A DNA stretch of 64,000 nucleotides, from NCBI GenBank assembly GCA_046347625.1, contig JAXMFU010000001.1, positions 62,001 to 126,000 on the forward strand, written 5' to 3'. How positions within the stretch are numbered: position 1 is the stretch's first letter; each line of letters opens with the position of its first letter. The notes under the pieces are model-generated. The model searched no databases, had not been told where the DNA came from, and saw only the letters and a list, made by a program, of their open reading frames with translations. Origin of the DNA: CAIMUS01 sp046347625 (GTDB lineage Bacteria > Pseudomonadota > Gammaproteobacteria > Competibacterales > Competibacteraceae). Made by a program: the position numbers and the translations under genes. Below, piece after piece: positions 1 to 8,434 of the stretch.

Positions 1-1029
1 GCCGAGCAGTGGCAATCCCAGCAGAATGGTGAAGCCGATAGTCGCGGCAAGAGCGGCCGCCAGCGTAAGCGCTGTAGGAGTCGATAACACCCCACGGCGG
101 GCCGACAAACGGCCATAGATCAGGCTGCCCAGTCCGATACCGGCGAGGAAACTGGTCAGGGTGATAGTAAAGGCGTAAACGCTGGAGCCTACGATCAGAA
201 TGAGGGCCCGAATCCAGGCCAACTGGCAGAGCAGTGACGCAAAGCCCGCCAGGGCAAAGCCCAGCAGCAGGGAACGGATCACCGGCAGTGACAGGGGTTC
301 GAGCACGACCGGCGGCGGGGGTTCCAATGGCGGCGGCGGTATTGCTTTGCGGTCCTTATGGCGGCGCTTTTCCACCACTGGTGCCGGTTTTGCTTCCGGC
401 ACCGGGGGCGGTGCATTCAACATGGCCACTGCCACACCCAGATTCAGGATCACGCCGACATAAATGGCACCGCTGATGCCCAAGAAGGGCAACAGCAGAT
501 AGCCGGCGGTAAAAGCGCCGAGGGTGGCTCCCAGAGTATTGATACCATAGAGACGGCTGGTCATTGACCCCAGTTCCGGCAGCGTCCGGGTGAGACCACG
601 CACCAGCAGGGGTAGCGTACCGCCCATCAAAAAAGTCGGGATAAGCAAGGCCGGCAGCGCCAGCGCGAAGCGACTCAGATGGGCACTCGTTCCGGTGACG
701 CCGGCCATCCCCGCGGCATCGGCGTAGAGGGTTTGCAGCACGGGGAAAAACCAGGGCGTCAGGGCGGCATAGAGTCCGATGGCTATCTCCAGCCAGGCGT
801 AGAATCGCAGCGGCTGTGTCCGGCGGTCGGCGTAGCGTCCCAGGTAGAAGCTACCGGCCGCCAGCCCCGCCATATAGGCGGTGATGACCGCCGTATGGGC
901 GTAGGTGGTGATCCCGAGGAACAGACCCAGTTGGCGCGCCCAGACCACTTCGTAGATCAGGCCGGCGGCGCCCGACAGGAAAAAGCAGAAATAGGCTCTC
1001 TGCTGTAAGGTTACTTTAGGCATAGACAT
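1..1029 (-). CDS. Spermidine-synthase-like polytopic membrane protein (N-terminal part, runs off left edge)
   Basis: The minus strand is open from ATG 1029 to the window edge (343 codons seen). The protein starts MSMPKVTLQQRAYF and continues into FLSGAAGLIYEVVWARQLG, the typical opening of the fused membrane/spermidine synthase family. At least six to eight hydrophobic segments follow, with GGTLPLL and LYGINTLGA motifs and a Pro/Glu-rich cytoplasmic linker near residues 220-255 before a second membrane block. The aminopropyltransferase domain would lie beyond the window. In this family the membrane part precedes a Rossmann-fold synthase domain; the substrate cannot be deduced here. A second ATG two codons downstream (1023) is an alternative start. 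Confidence 0.72.
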   Translation of the reverse strand, partial: MSMPKVTLQQRAYFCFFLSGAAGLIYEVVWARQLGLFLGITTYAHTAVITAYMAGLAAGSFYLGRYADRRTQPLRFYAWLEIAIGLYAALTPWFFPVLQTLYADAAGMAGVTGTSAHLSRFALALPALLIPTFLMGGTLPLLVRGLTRTLPELGSMTSRLYGINTLGATLGAFTAGYLLLPFLGISGAIYVGVILNLGVAVAMLNAPPPVPEAKPAPVVEKRRHKDRKAIPPPPLEPPPPVVLEPLSLPVIRSLLLGFALAGFASLLCQLAWIRALILIVGSSVYAFTITLTSFLAGIGLGSLIYGRLSARRGVLSTPTALTLAAALAATIGFTILLGLPLLG

Positions 1030-1109
1030 TTTTGATTCTGGTAGTAATAACTTTCCCGATCAGGAGTTTATATGAAATCTTCTCTCTGTAGACAGCAGTA
1101 GTTGTAGTT

Positions 1110-1137
1110 GTAGGTCGGGCACAGGACGTGCCCGACA
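1110..1137. repeat. Intergenic palindrome, GTAGGTCGGGCAC family
   Basis: GTCGGGCAC and GTGCCCGAC arms form a hairpin between two divergent genes. The same sequence opens the longer repeats at 45554-45634 and 51160-51239, so this is one short member of a dispersed family. Confidence 0.7.
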
Positions 1138-1215
1138 GACGTTGTCTGAACTAGAACAGTGTCCGGGTCCGACGTTTGTTATGATACCGGTGCCGTTATC
1201 CAGAGGAGTGCTGTC

Positions 1216-2184
1216 ATGGCGACCGTAATGCCGGACGGGAACATCCATCCATCGCTCTCGACCGATCTGTCGCGTGCCCCGCGCGCGACGCTGCCGACCA
1301 TGTACGACCTGCCCAGCGAGGACCCGGAGGAGCCTGGTTTGCCGGACGAATTCCATATTTATCAGCCACAATTGTTACGGGAGACCTTTCAGCCAAGTAC
1401 CTATCCACCGGAACAGGTGTTCGTCGCCAGCGATCTGAATCTCTACTACAGCCTCGACCATACGACCTGGTACAAGCGTCCCGACTGGTTCGGCTCCCTG
1501 GGGGTTTCCCGTCTCTACGAAGGCCATGAACTGCGCCTGAGCTATGTCGTCTGGCAGGAGCAGGTACCGCCCTATCTGGTGGTCGAGTTGCTGTCACCGG
1601 GAAAGGAGCAGGAAGATCTGGGAAGAACCGTGCAGGAAGCTGGGGAACCGCCGACCAAATGGATGGTATACGAACAGATTCTGAGGGTGCCGTATTACGT
1701 GGTCTTTAACCGCTATACCGACGACTTGCATTATTTTCAATGGCTGCAAGGCCGGTATCGGGAAGTCAAACCACCCGGGCAACGGCTGTGGTTACCGGAG
1801 GCCGGCCTGGGGTTAGGTCTGTGGCAAGGCGTTTATCAAGGGGTGGAACGCCGCTGGTTGCGCTTTTATGATGCGGCGGGCCACTGGATTCCAACGCCGC
1901 TGGAGCGGGAAAACCAGCAGGTTCAGCAAGAGCGGCAGCGGGCCGACCAGGAACGGCAGTGGGCCGACCAGGAGCGGCAGCGCGCCGACCAGGAGCGGCA
2001 GCGGGCCGACCAGGAACGGCAGCGGGCCGACCAGGAGCGGCAGCGGGCCGACCAGGAACATCAACATGCCCGGCAGGAACAGCAGCGGGCCGACCAGGAA
2101 CGGCAGCGGGCCGACCAGGAACGGCAGCGCGCCGAACGTCTGGCCGCGCGGCTCAGAGCGTTGGGAATCGAGTTGGATGAGTAG
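1216..2184 (+). CDS. Uma2 family (DUF820) putative nuclease with heptad-repeat C-terminus
   Basis: This is a 322-residue protein. I place the start at ATG 1216 because GAGGAG lies just upstream; earlier in-frame codons run into the intergenic repeat. Residues of about 50-190 fit the Uma2 fold of the PD-(D/E)XK superfamily, including VFVASDLNLYY, a PDWFGSLG segment, and PYLVVELLSPG followed by WMVYEQILRVPYYVVFN. The last ~75 residues are ten near-identical heptads of QERQRAD type, predicted to form a long charged coiled coil. The substrate of most Uma2 proteins is unknown. The gene stands alone, divergent from the spermidine-synthase-like gene. Confidence 0.85.
   Translation: MATVMPDGNIHPSLSTDLSRAPRATLPTMYDLPSEDPEEPGLPDEFHIYQPQLLRETFQPSTYPPEQVFVASDLNLYYSLDHTTWYKRPDWFGSLGVSRLYEGHELRLSYVVWQEQVPPYLVVELLSPGKEQEDLGRTVQEAGEPPTKWMVYEQILRVPYYVVFNRYTDDLHYFQWLQGRYREVKPPGQRLWLPEAGLGLGLWQGVYQGVERRWLRFYDAAGHWIPTPLERENQQVQQERQRADQERQWADQERQRADQERQRADQERQRADQERQRADQEHQHARQEQQRADQERQRADQERQRAERLAARLRALGIELDE
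1927..2136 (+). repeat. Ten 21-bp tandem repeats inside the Uma2 gene
   Basis: Consecutive 21-bp units encode QERQRAD with minor variants (QERQWAD, QEHQHAR, QEQQRAD). Several units are identical or nearly so at the DNA level, so copy number may change by slippage in multiples of seven residues without breaking the frame. Confidence 0.85.
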
Positions 2185-2199
2185 GGTTTACTCCACGCT

Positions 2200-2232
2200 T
2201 AAAAAACCAGAGCCCCCGATCAAGGGGGCTCT
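2200..2232 (-). terminator. Rho-independent terminator of the first giant lipoprotein gene
   Basis: On the minus strand AGAGCCCCC/GGGGGCTCT arms close a tight loop and are followed by GG and six T. It lies 23 bp beyond the stop codon at 2255. The plus-strand side lacks a T tract, so it should act mainly on the minus strand. Confidence 0.85.
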
Positions 2233-2254
2233 GCTGTTGCACTCAGAAGAAAAC

Positions 2255-5200
2255 TTACGGGTTGACCGTGGCGGTGATCTGCTGCTGGTTGGAAGGCGTA
2301 TCGAAGCCCGGAGGAGTTCCGACACTGATCACCGTCGTCCCAGCGGTTTGCGGATCGAACTGGGTGGTGGCAGACGTGGTTCCCCCGGTGAACGTCACCG
2401 GGCTGGTGGTGATCGTCCCCACGGTCGGGTTCGAACTGGTCACCGGCACGTTCACCGTCAACCCGCCCCGCACCGATCCTTGGTACGCTACATTCAGCGT
2501 AGTCGGATTCAAACTCGCCGCTCCGATAGAAACGGTGGCGTTGGCCGCCGCAACGGTCGTGGCGAAATCATTGCCGTTGATGTAAAAGCCCGACGGCGTC
2601 ACGGTCACGGTCGAATTGGCGTCGTTGTAACCGGCCGCTTGGATACGCAGGCTCGCGCTGCCTCGTTGCAAGCCTTGCACGTAGACCGTGCCGACGTTGG
2701 TCCTGGTCACGCCCTGGAAGGTGACGCTGGTCCCACCGGCCACCGTCCCATCCTTGCTGACCAGGGCGATCGCGCCGGCGGTGCTGGTCACCGTGACATC
2801 CACCGGGTTCGGCGGTACAACCTCCAACCAGATGTCGATAGAATCCTGCAAGTCTTTACCGACCGTGACATTGCTATCACTCACCAAGATGTCCGGCGCC
2901 GTCACCGTGGCGGTGATCTGCCGGCCGCTGGACGGCGTGTCGAAGCCGGGGGGAGTTTCGACACTGATTACCGTCGTCCCGGCGGTTTGCGGGTCGAACT
3001 GGGTAGTAACATACAGGGCTCCGCCGGTGAACACCACCGGGCTGGTGGTGATCGTCCCCACGGTCGGGTTCGAACTGGTCACCGGCACGTTCACCGTCAA
3101 CCCGCCCCGCACCGCTTGGCTTCCCGCTATATTCAGCGTGGTCGGATTCAACCGGGTCGCGTGGATATAAAGGGTGTCGTTGGCTGCAAAGGTATTGGTG
3201 ACAAAATCATTGCCGCTGATGTAAAAGCCCGACGGCGTCACGGTCACGGTCGGATTGGCGTCGTTGTAGCCCGCTGCCTGGATATGCAGGCTCGCGCTGC
3301 CTCGTTGCAAGCCTTGCACGTAGACCGTGCCGACGGTCCCGGTCACGCCCTGGAAGGTGACGCTGGTCCCACCGGCCACCGTCCCATCCCGGCTGACCAG
3401 GGCGATCGCGCCGGCGGTGCTGGTCACCGTGACATCCACCGGGTTCGGCGGCGTAGCCCCCAACCCGATGCCGATAGAAGCCTGCAAGTCTTCCCCGACC
3501 GTGACATTGCTCTGAACCGAGATGTCCGGCGCTGTCACTGTGGCGGTGATCTGTTGGCGGCTGGACGGCGTGTCGAAGCCGGGGGGAGTGGTCAGGCTGA
3601 TCACCGTCGTCCCGGCGGTTTGCGGGTCGAACTGGGTGGTGGCAGACATGGTTCCGCCGGTGAACACCACCGGGCTGGTGGTGATCGTCCCCACCGTCGG
3701 ATTCGAACTGGTCACCGGCACGTTTACCGTCAACCCACCCCGCACTGCTTGGCCTCCCGCTATATCCAGCATGGTCGGATTCAATCGGACCGCTTGGATA
3801 GAGAGATTGGTGTTGGCCGCAAAGGTATTGGTGGAGATAAAATCACCCCCGGCGGTGTAGGAAAAGCCCGACGGCGTCACGGTCACGGTCGAATTGGCGT
3901 CGTTGTAACCGGCCGCTTGGATACGCAGGCTCGCGCTGCCTCGTTGCAAGCCTTGCACGTAGACCGTGCCGACGTTGGTCCCGGTCACGCCCTGGAAGGT
4001 GACGCTGGTCCCACCGGCCACCGTTCCATCCTTGCTGACCAGGGCGATCGCGCCGGCGGTGCTGGTCACCGTGACATCCACCGGGTTCGGCGGCGTAGCC
4101 CCCAACCCGATGCCGATAGAAGCCTGCAAGTCTTCCCCGACCGTGACATTGCTCTGAACAAAGATGTCCGGCGCTGTCACCGTGGCGGTGATCTGCTGCC
4201 CACTGGACGGCGTGTCGAAGCCCGGAGGAGTACCGACACTGATCACCGTTGTGCCAGCGGTTTGCGGATCGAACTGGGTGGTGGCAAACATGGTTCCGCC
4301 GGTGAACACCACCGGGCTGGTAGTGATCGTCCCCACGGTCGGGTTCGAACTGGCCACCGACACGTTCACCGTCAACCCGCCCCGCACCGATCCGTATTCC
4401 ACTATATTCAACGTAGTCGGATTCAACCGGGACACTGCGATATTAACGGTGGTGTTGGCTGCAAAGGTATCGGTGTGGATACTGCCTTCGATGATGTAAA
4501 AGCCCGACGGATTCAGCGTGATGGTGCTGGCGCCCGTGACATAACCCGGCGCGCTGGCGCTGATCTGCACTGCACCGCTGCCCGCCAAGGCCTGGATATA
4601 AAAGGTCGGGATAGAATGACTACCCGCGTTGACCTGCAACGTGATGGAGGCGCTGCCCGCCGTCGCCTCATTGGTGGATAACAACACCCGGCTGGGATCG
4701 GCGCTGGTGATAGTGACCTGCAAATTGCCAGCCGGAGCGTCGGCCTCTAGATATCCGTTCATCAGAGCGACTTGTAGATCTTTGCCGACGGTGACGGCGT
4801 CATTAATCCGAATCGCCGGCGGCGCCGTCACGCTAATGGTCGCCCTGGCGGTGGCAATCCCGGTCGCACTGGCATTCAGCTGCGTGGCGCCGATAGCGAC
4901 GCCCGTGATCGGAACCTGCGCCGATGTCTGCCCGCCAGCTACGTTGACCGTGGCGGGGACCGTGGCAATGGCGGGGTCATCCGTACTTAGGTTAACTGTC
5001 AGGCCGCTCGTCGGTGCGGCGGCGGACAGTTTCAGGGTGATATTTTTGGTCGTGGTTTGCACTACATTCAGCGTACCGGGATCGAAGCTCAGGGTCAGGG
5101 TCACCTGAACGTCACGAGTGTCGGGCGCATAGCCGGCCGCTGTAGCGGTAATCTGGGTCGTGCCGAAATTGACGCCCGTCACCTGTGGATTGACGGCGGG

Positions 5201-8200
5201 TGTCTGTTGGCCCGCTGGAACGAATGTGCTGGCGCTGATCGTGGCGATATTCGGTTGGCTGCTGACGAAGTTGATGGTCAAGCCGCCCGTAGGCGCGGGC
5301 TTGCTCAGGCTGGCCGGCAGGCTGACGCTTTGTTCAGGCGCGACCGGCGGCGCCGCGCCCAGGCTGATCAGTTGGTCGGTTACGGTGATCGACGCACTGG
5401 CCGGCGCATAGTCGGTCGCTGTGGCATTCAGGGTGGTGGAACCCAGCGCGACGCCGTTCACCGTGACATGCCCCGCCGTTTCGCCCTGAGCGATGACGAT
5501 ACTGGCCGGAGCGATGGTGGCGATACCGGTATCGTCACTGCTCAGATTGACCGTGACACCACCGGCCGGCGCCGCCGCTCCCAGCGTGACGGTACCGCCG
5601 ATGGACCGGCCTATGCCCACTGTTGGCCCCTCCAGACTCAGGCCGAGAACGTTGCCGACGGTGATATTGGCTGTGACCGGGTCACTGTTGACCTTGCCGT
5701 CATTGACGATCAGTTGGACGACATACAGACCCACTGCCAGCGGTCCGAGCGTCGGCTGTATGGCCGTGGGATCGGACAGTGATGCCGTGCTCCCTGGCGG
5801 TGCCGAGAGAATGGACCAGGCGTAAGTCAGCGGATCGTGATCGACATCATAGGAACCGCTGCCATCCAGCGTGATCGTCTCGCCCGGGTTGGCGCTCCGG
5901 GCCGAGCCGGCATTGGCCACCGGCGGTGAGTTCCCGGTGGAGATAGTGACCTTATCCGGGGCGCTGTCGATTTGGCCGTCGTTGACGATCAGTTGCACTA
6001 CATAGTCGCCCCGTACATCCATCACAAAGCTGGGATTGACCGTGGTGGGATTCGCCAGCGTCGCGTTGCTGCCCGCCGGCCGGGACACGAACGACCAGGT
6101 GTAGGTCAGCGGATCATGATCCACATCGTGGGAGCCGCTGCCATCCAGCGTGACTTGGTTGCCCACATAGGCGGTCTGATCCGGGCCCGCATTGGCCACG
6201 GGGGGTGAGTTCCGAGTGGAAATAGTGACCGTATCCGGTGTCGTACTGTCGACCTTGCCGTCATTGACAATCAGTTGGATCACATAATCGCCCGGCTGAT
6301 CGACCGTAAAGTTAGGCTGCACGGCGGCCGGATTCGACAGTGTCGCCGTGCTGCCGTTCGGTCGGGCTGTAAACGACCAGGCGTAAGTCAGGGCATCGCC
6401 GTCCGCATCCGTGGAACCGCTGCCGTCCAGTTGTACCCTATCGCCCGTATGTACCGTCTGATCCGGCCCGGCATTGGCCACCGGCGGCGTATTCTGGGTG
6501 GGGTTGGCCTGGATAATGACGGTATCGGCGCCGCTGTCGACCTGACCATCATTGACCACCAAAGTAAGATGATAGTCACCAACCTTATCGGCCCTGAAGG
6601 TGGGTTTCATCGCCGTGTCGTCGGACAACACCGCGGTGCTGTTTGCCGGGTACAGGATAAAGGCCCAGCGGTAGGTCAGCGGATCATTATCGGCATCGCT
6701 GCTGGCGCTGCCGTCCAGTTGCACCGTACTGCCCACGGCGACTGGCTGATCCGGCCCGGCGTTGGCGACCGGTGGCGTATTCGTGGTGGATACGGTGACC
6801 GTATCCGGCGTACTGTTGACGTGGCCGTCGTTGACCGTCAGGCTGATAACGTAATCGCCCTTCTTGTCCGCCGTGAAGGTGGGTTGGACCACGGTCGGAT
6901 CGGACAGCACGGCGGAACTTCCTGCCGGAAGCGCGGTGACGGTCCAGCGATAGCTCAAGGGATCGTTATCAGCATCGGTGCTGGCTCTGCCATCCAGGAC
7001 GACCAGGGAGCCGACCGCGACCTGCTGGTCAACGCCGGCATTGGCGAGGGGAACCGTATTCGGCAGGACTGCCGTGATCGTGACCCGGTCCGGGTCACTA
7101 TCGACCCGATTGTCGTTAACCACCAGCTCGATGACGTAGTCACCCGTCAAATCCGCCACGAAGGTGGGTTTTACCGCCGCCGGATCGGACAGTGTAGCGG
7201 CGCTGCCCGACGGTTTGGCGACCCATGCCCAGCGATAGGTCAAGGGATCGTTGTCGGCATCGCTGCTGCCGCTGCCATCCAGCGTCACTGTCGCACCGAC
7301 AATCACCTGGCGATCGTCGCCGGCCTTGGCCACCGGCCGGGCGTTGATCGTGGCGGCGTTGACAGTGACCTGATCGGTGCTAAAACTCTGGCCGTCGCTG
7401 ACCACCAGCACCAGGACATAGTCGCCGTCGACATCCGCGGTAAAGGTGGGTTGGACCACGTGCGGATCGGACAGCGCGGTGCTGCTACCGGTTGGTTTGC
7501 TGACAAACGCCCACAAGTAAGTCAAGGGATCGTGATCGGCGTCGCGGCTGGCGCGGCCATCCAGGGTCACCAATGTGCCGGTTCTGACATTCTGATCCGG
7601 CCCGGCATTGGCCACCGGTGGGATGTTGCCGGGGGTGGCGACAATCGTGACGCCGGCCGGGCTGCTGTCGACCTGACCGTCGTTGACCACCAGCGTGGCC
7701 TCGTAAGCCCCTTCCAGATCCGCCGTGAAACTCGGTTTGGCACCCGTGGCGTTGGCCAGCCCGGCGGTGCTGTTCGCCGGCTTGGAGGTCAGGGTCCAGT
7801 GATAGGTGAGTAAATCCCCATCGGCATCGCTGCTGGCGCTGCCATCCAGGGTGACCCGCGCGCCGACTTTGACCGTCTGCGCCGGTCCCGCGTTGGCAAC
7901 CGGCGGGGCGTTGCCGCTGGCGGCGCTGACAGTGACAGTATCCGGACTGCTGTCGTCTTTGCCGTCGTTGACGACCAGGCTGATGATGTAATCGCCGGCG
8001 ACCGTCGCCGTGAACGTCGGTTTGACCGTAGTGGGATCGGAGAGCACGGCGCTACTGCCCTGTGGCTGCTCGGCCCAGGTCCACCGATAGGTCAAAGGAT
8101 CGCCGTTATAATCCCGGCTGCCACTGCCATCCAGGGTAACCAGCGCGCCGGTTTTGACCGTCTGATCGGCCCCGGCCTCGGCGACCGGGGGAATGTTGGA

Positions 8201-8320
8201 TGTGGTGCAATTACAGCCCTCATTGTTATTGTTATGATTGCCGTTACTGCAACTCAGCAGAGCGGTTGCCAATAACAGGATTACGAACCAACCCATAATC
8301 AGCCCATTCAGTCTTTTCAT
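2255..8320 (-). CDS. Giant PKD/Ig-repeat lipoprotein (paralogue A, 2021 aa)
   Basis: The start is ATG 8320, preceded by GGGGAG. The N-terminus MKRLNGLIMGWFVILLLATA ends in a lipobox LLSC with Cys24, so it should be a lipid-anchored surface or periplasmic protein. After an Asn-rich linker come nine PKD-like domains of about 93 residues, each opening with PPVANAGPDQ-type sequence and closing with VVNDGxVDSxPDTVT. Three Ig-like (BIG-type) repeats of about 90 residues follow, then four units of about 215 residues containing TVGxDLQ, TPSGF and FDPQTAGTTVIS. No catalytic domain or C-terminal anchor is visible. Such repeat proteins usually work in adhesion or matrix assembly; the ligand is unknown. 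It lies just downstream of a close paralogue, and the two genes are nearly identical over the first PKD domains. Confidence 0.85.
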   Translation of the reverse strand: MKRLNGLIMGWFVILLLATALLSCSNGNHNNNNEGCNCTTSNIPPVAEAGADQTVKTGALVTLDGSGSRDYNGDPLTYRWTWAEQPQGSSAVLSDPTTVKPTFTATVAGDYIISLVVNDGKDDSSPDTVTVSAASGNAPPVANAGPAQTVKVGARVTLDGSASSDADGDLLTYHWTLTSKPANSTAGLANATGAKPSFTADLEGAYEATLVVNDGQVDSSPAGVTIVATPGNIPPVANAGPDQNVRTGTLVTLDGRASRDADHDPLTYLWAFVSKPTGSSTALSDPHVVQPTFTADVDGDYVLVLVVSDGQSFSTDQVTVNAATINARPVAKAGDDRQVIVGATVTLDGSGSSDADNDPLTYRWAWVAKPSGSAATLSDPAAVKPTFVADLTGDYVIELVVNDNRVDSDPDRVTITAVLPNTVPLANAGVDQQVAVGSLVVLDGRASTDADNDPLSYRWTVTALPAGSSAVLSDPTVVQPTFTADKKGDYVISLTVNDGHVNSTPDTVTVSTTNTPPVANAGPDQPVAVGSTVQLDGSASSDADNDPLTYRWAFILYPANSTAVLSDDTAMKPTFRADKVGDYHLTLVVNDGQVDSGADTVIIQANPTQNTPPVANAGPDQTVHTGDRVQLDGSGSTDADGDALTYAWSFTARPNGSTATLSNPAAVQPNFTVDQPGDYVIQLIVNDGKVDSTTPDTVTISTRNSPPVANAGPDQTAYVGNQVTLDGSGSHDVDHDPLTYTWSFVSRPAGSNATLANPTTVNPSFVMDVRGDYVVQLIVNDGQIDSAPDKVTISTGNSPPVANAGSARSANPGETITLDGSGSYDVDHDPLTYAWSILSAPPGSTASLSDPTAIQPTLGPLAVGLYVVQLIVNDGKVNSDPVTANITVGNVLGLSLEGPTVGIGRSIGGTVTLGAAAPAGGVTVNLSSDDTGIATIAPASIVIAQGETAGHVTVNGVALGSTTLNATATDYAPASASITVTDQLISLGAAPPVAPEQSVSLPASLSKPAPTGGLTINFVSSQPNIATISASTFVPAGQQTPAVNPQVTGVNFGTTQITATAAGYAPDTRDVQVTLTLSFDPGTLNVVQTTTKNITLKLSAAAPTSGLTVNLSTDDPAIATVPATVNVAGGQTSAQVPITGVAIGATQLNASATGIATARATISVTAPPAIRINDAVTVGKDLQVALMNGYLEADAPAGNLQVTITSADPSRVLLSTNEATAGSASITLQVNAGSHSIPTFYIQALAGSGAVQISASAPGYVTGASTITLNPSGFYIIEGSIHTDTFAANTTVNIAVSRLNPTTLNIVEYGSVRGGLTVNVSVASSNPTVGTITTSPVVFTGGTMFATTQFDPQTAGTTVISVGTPPGFDTPSSGQQITATVTAPDIFVQSNVTVGEDLQASIGIGLGATPPNPVDVTVTSTAGAIALVSKDGTVAGGTSVTFQGVTGTNVGTVYVQGLQRGSASLRIQAAGYNDANSTVTVTPSGFSYTAGGDFISTNTFAANTNLSIQAVRLNPTMLDIAGGQAVRGGLTVNVPVTSSNPTVGTITTSPVVFTGGTMSATTQFDPQTAGTTVISLTTPPGFDTPSSRQQITATVTAPDISVQSNVTVGEDLQASIGIGLGATPPNPVDVTVTSTAGAIALVSRDGTVAGGTSVTFQGVTGTVGTVYVQGLQRGSASLHIQAAGYNDANPTVTVTPSGFYISGNDFVTNTFAANDTLYIHATRLNPTTLNIAGSQAVRGGLTVNVPVTSSNPTVGTITTSPVVFTGGALYVTTQFDPQTAGTTVISVETPPGFDTPSSGRQITATVTAPDILVSDSNVTVGKDLQDSIDIWLEVVPPNPVDVTVTSTAGAIALVSKDGTVAGGTSVTFQGVTRTNVGTVYVQGLQRGSASLRIQAAGYNDANSTVTVTPSGFYINGNDFATTVAAANATVSIGAASLNPTTLNVAYQGSVRGGLTVNVPVTSSNPTVGTITTSPVTFTGGTTSATTQFDPQTAGTTVISVGTPPGFDTPSNQQQITATVNP

Positions 8321-8390
8321 GGCTGCTCCCCAAAACTCTGTCTTATATAAAAAGCCCTTACCTTCGATAAAGTCATTACGAACGAACACT

Positions 8391-8414
8391 AGAGCCCCCG
8401 ATCACAGGGGCTCT
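8391..8414 (-). terminator. Decayed terminator hairpin after paralogue B
   Basis: AGAGCCCC/GGGGCTCT arms resemble the hairpin at 2209-2232 at the same distance from the stop codon, as expected if terminator and gene were duplicated together. No T tract follows on the minus strand, so read-through into paralogue A is plausible. Confidence 0.55.
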
Positions 8415-8434
8415 GGTGCAATCAGGCGGACACC

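Noticed and set aside
1868..4681. A 937-codon plus-strand frame and other long plus-strand frames (e.g. 6275-7813, 8528-10339, 13415-14842)
   Set aside because: They lie antisense to the repeat-rich lipoprotein genes and simply mirror the GC-biased repeats; the minus-strand frames have signal peptides, ribosome sites and recognisable domains.
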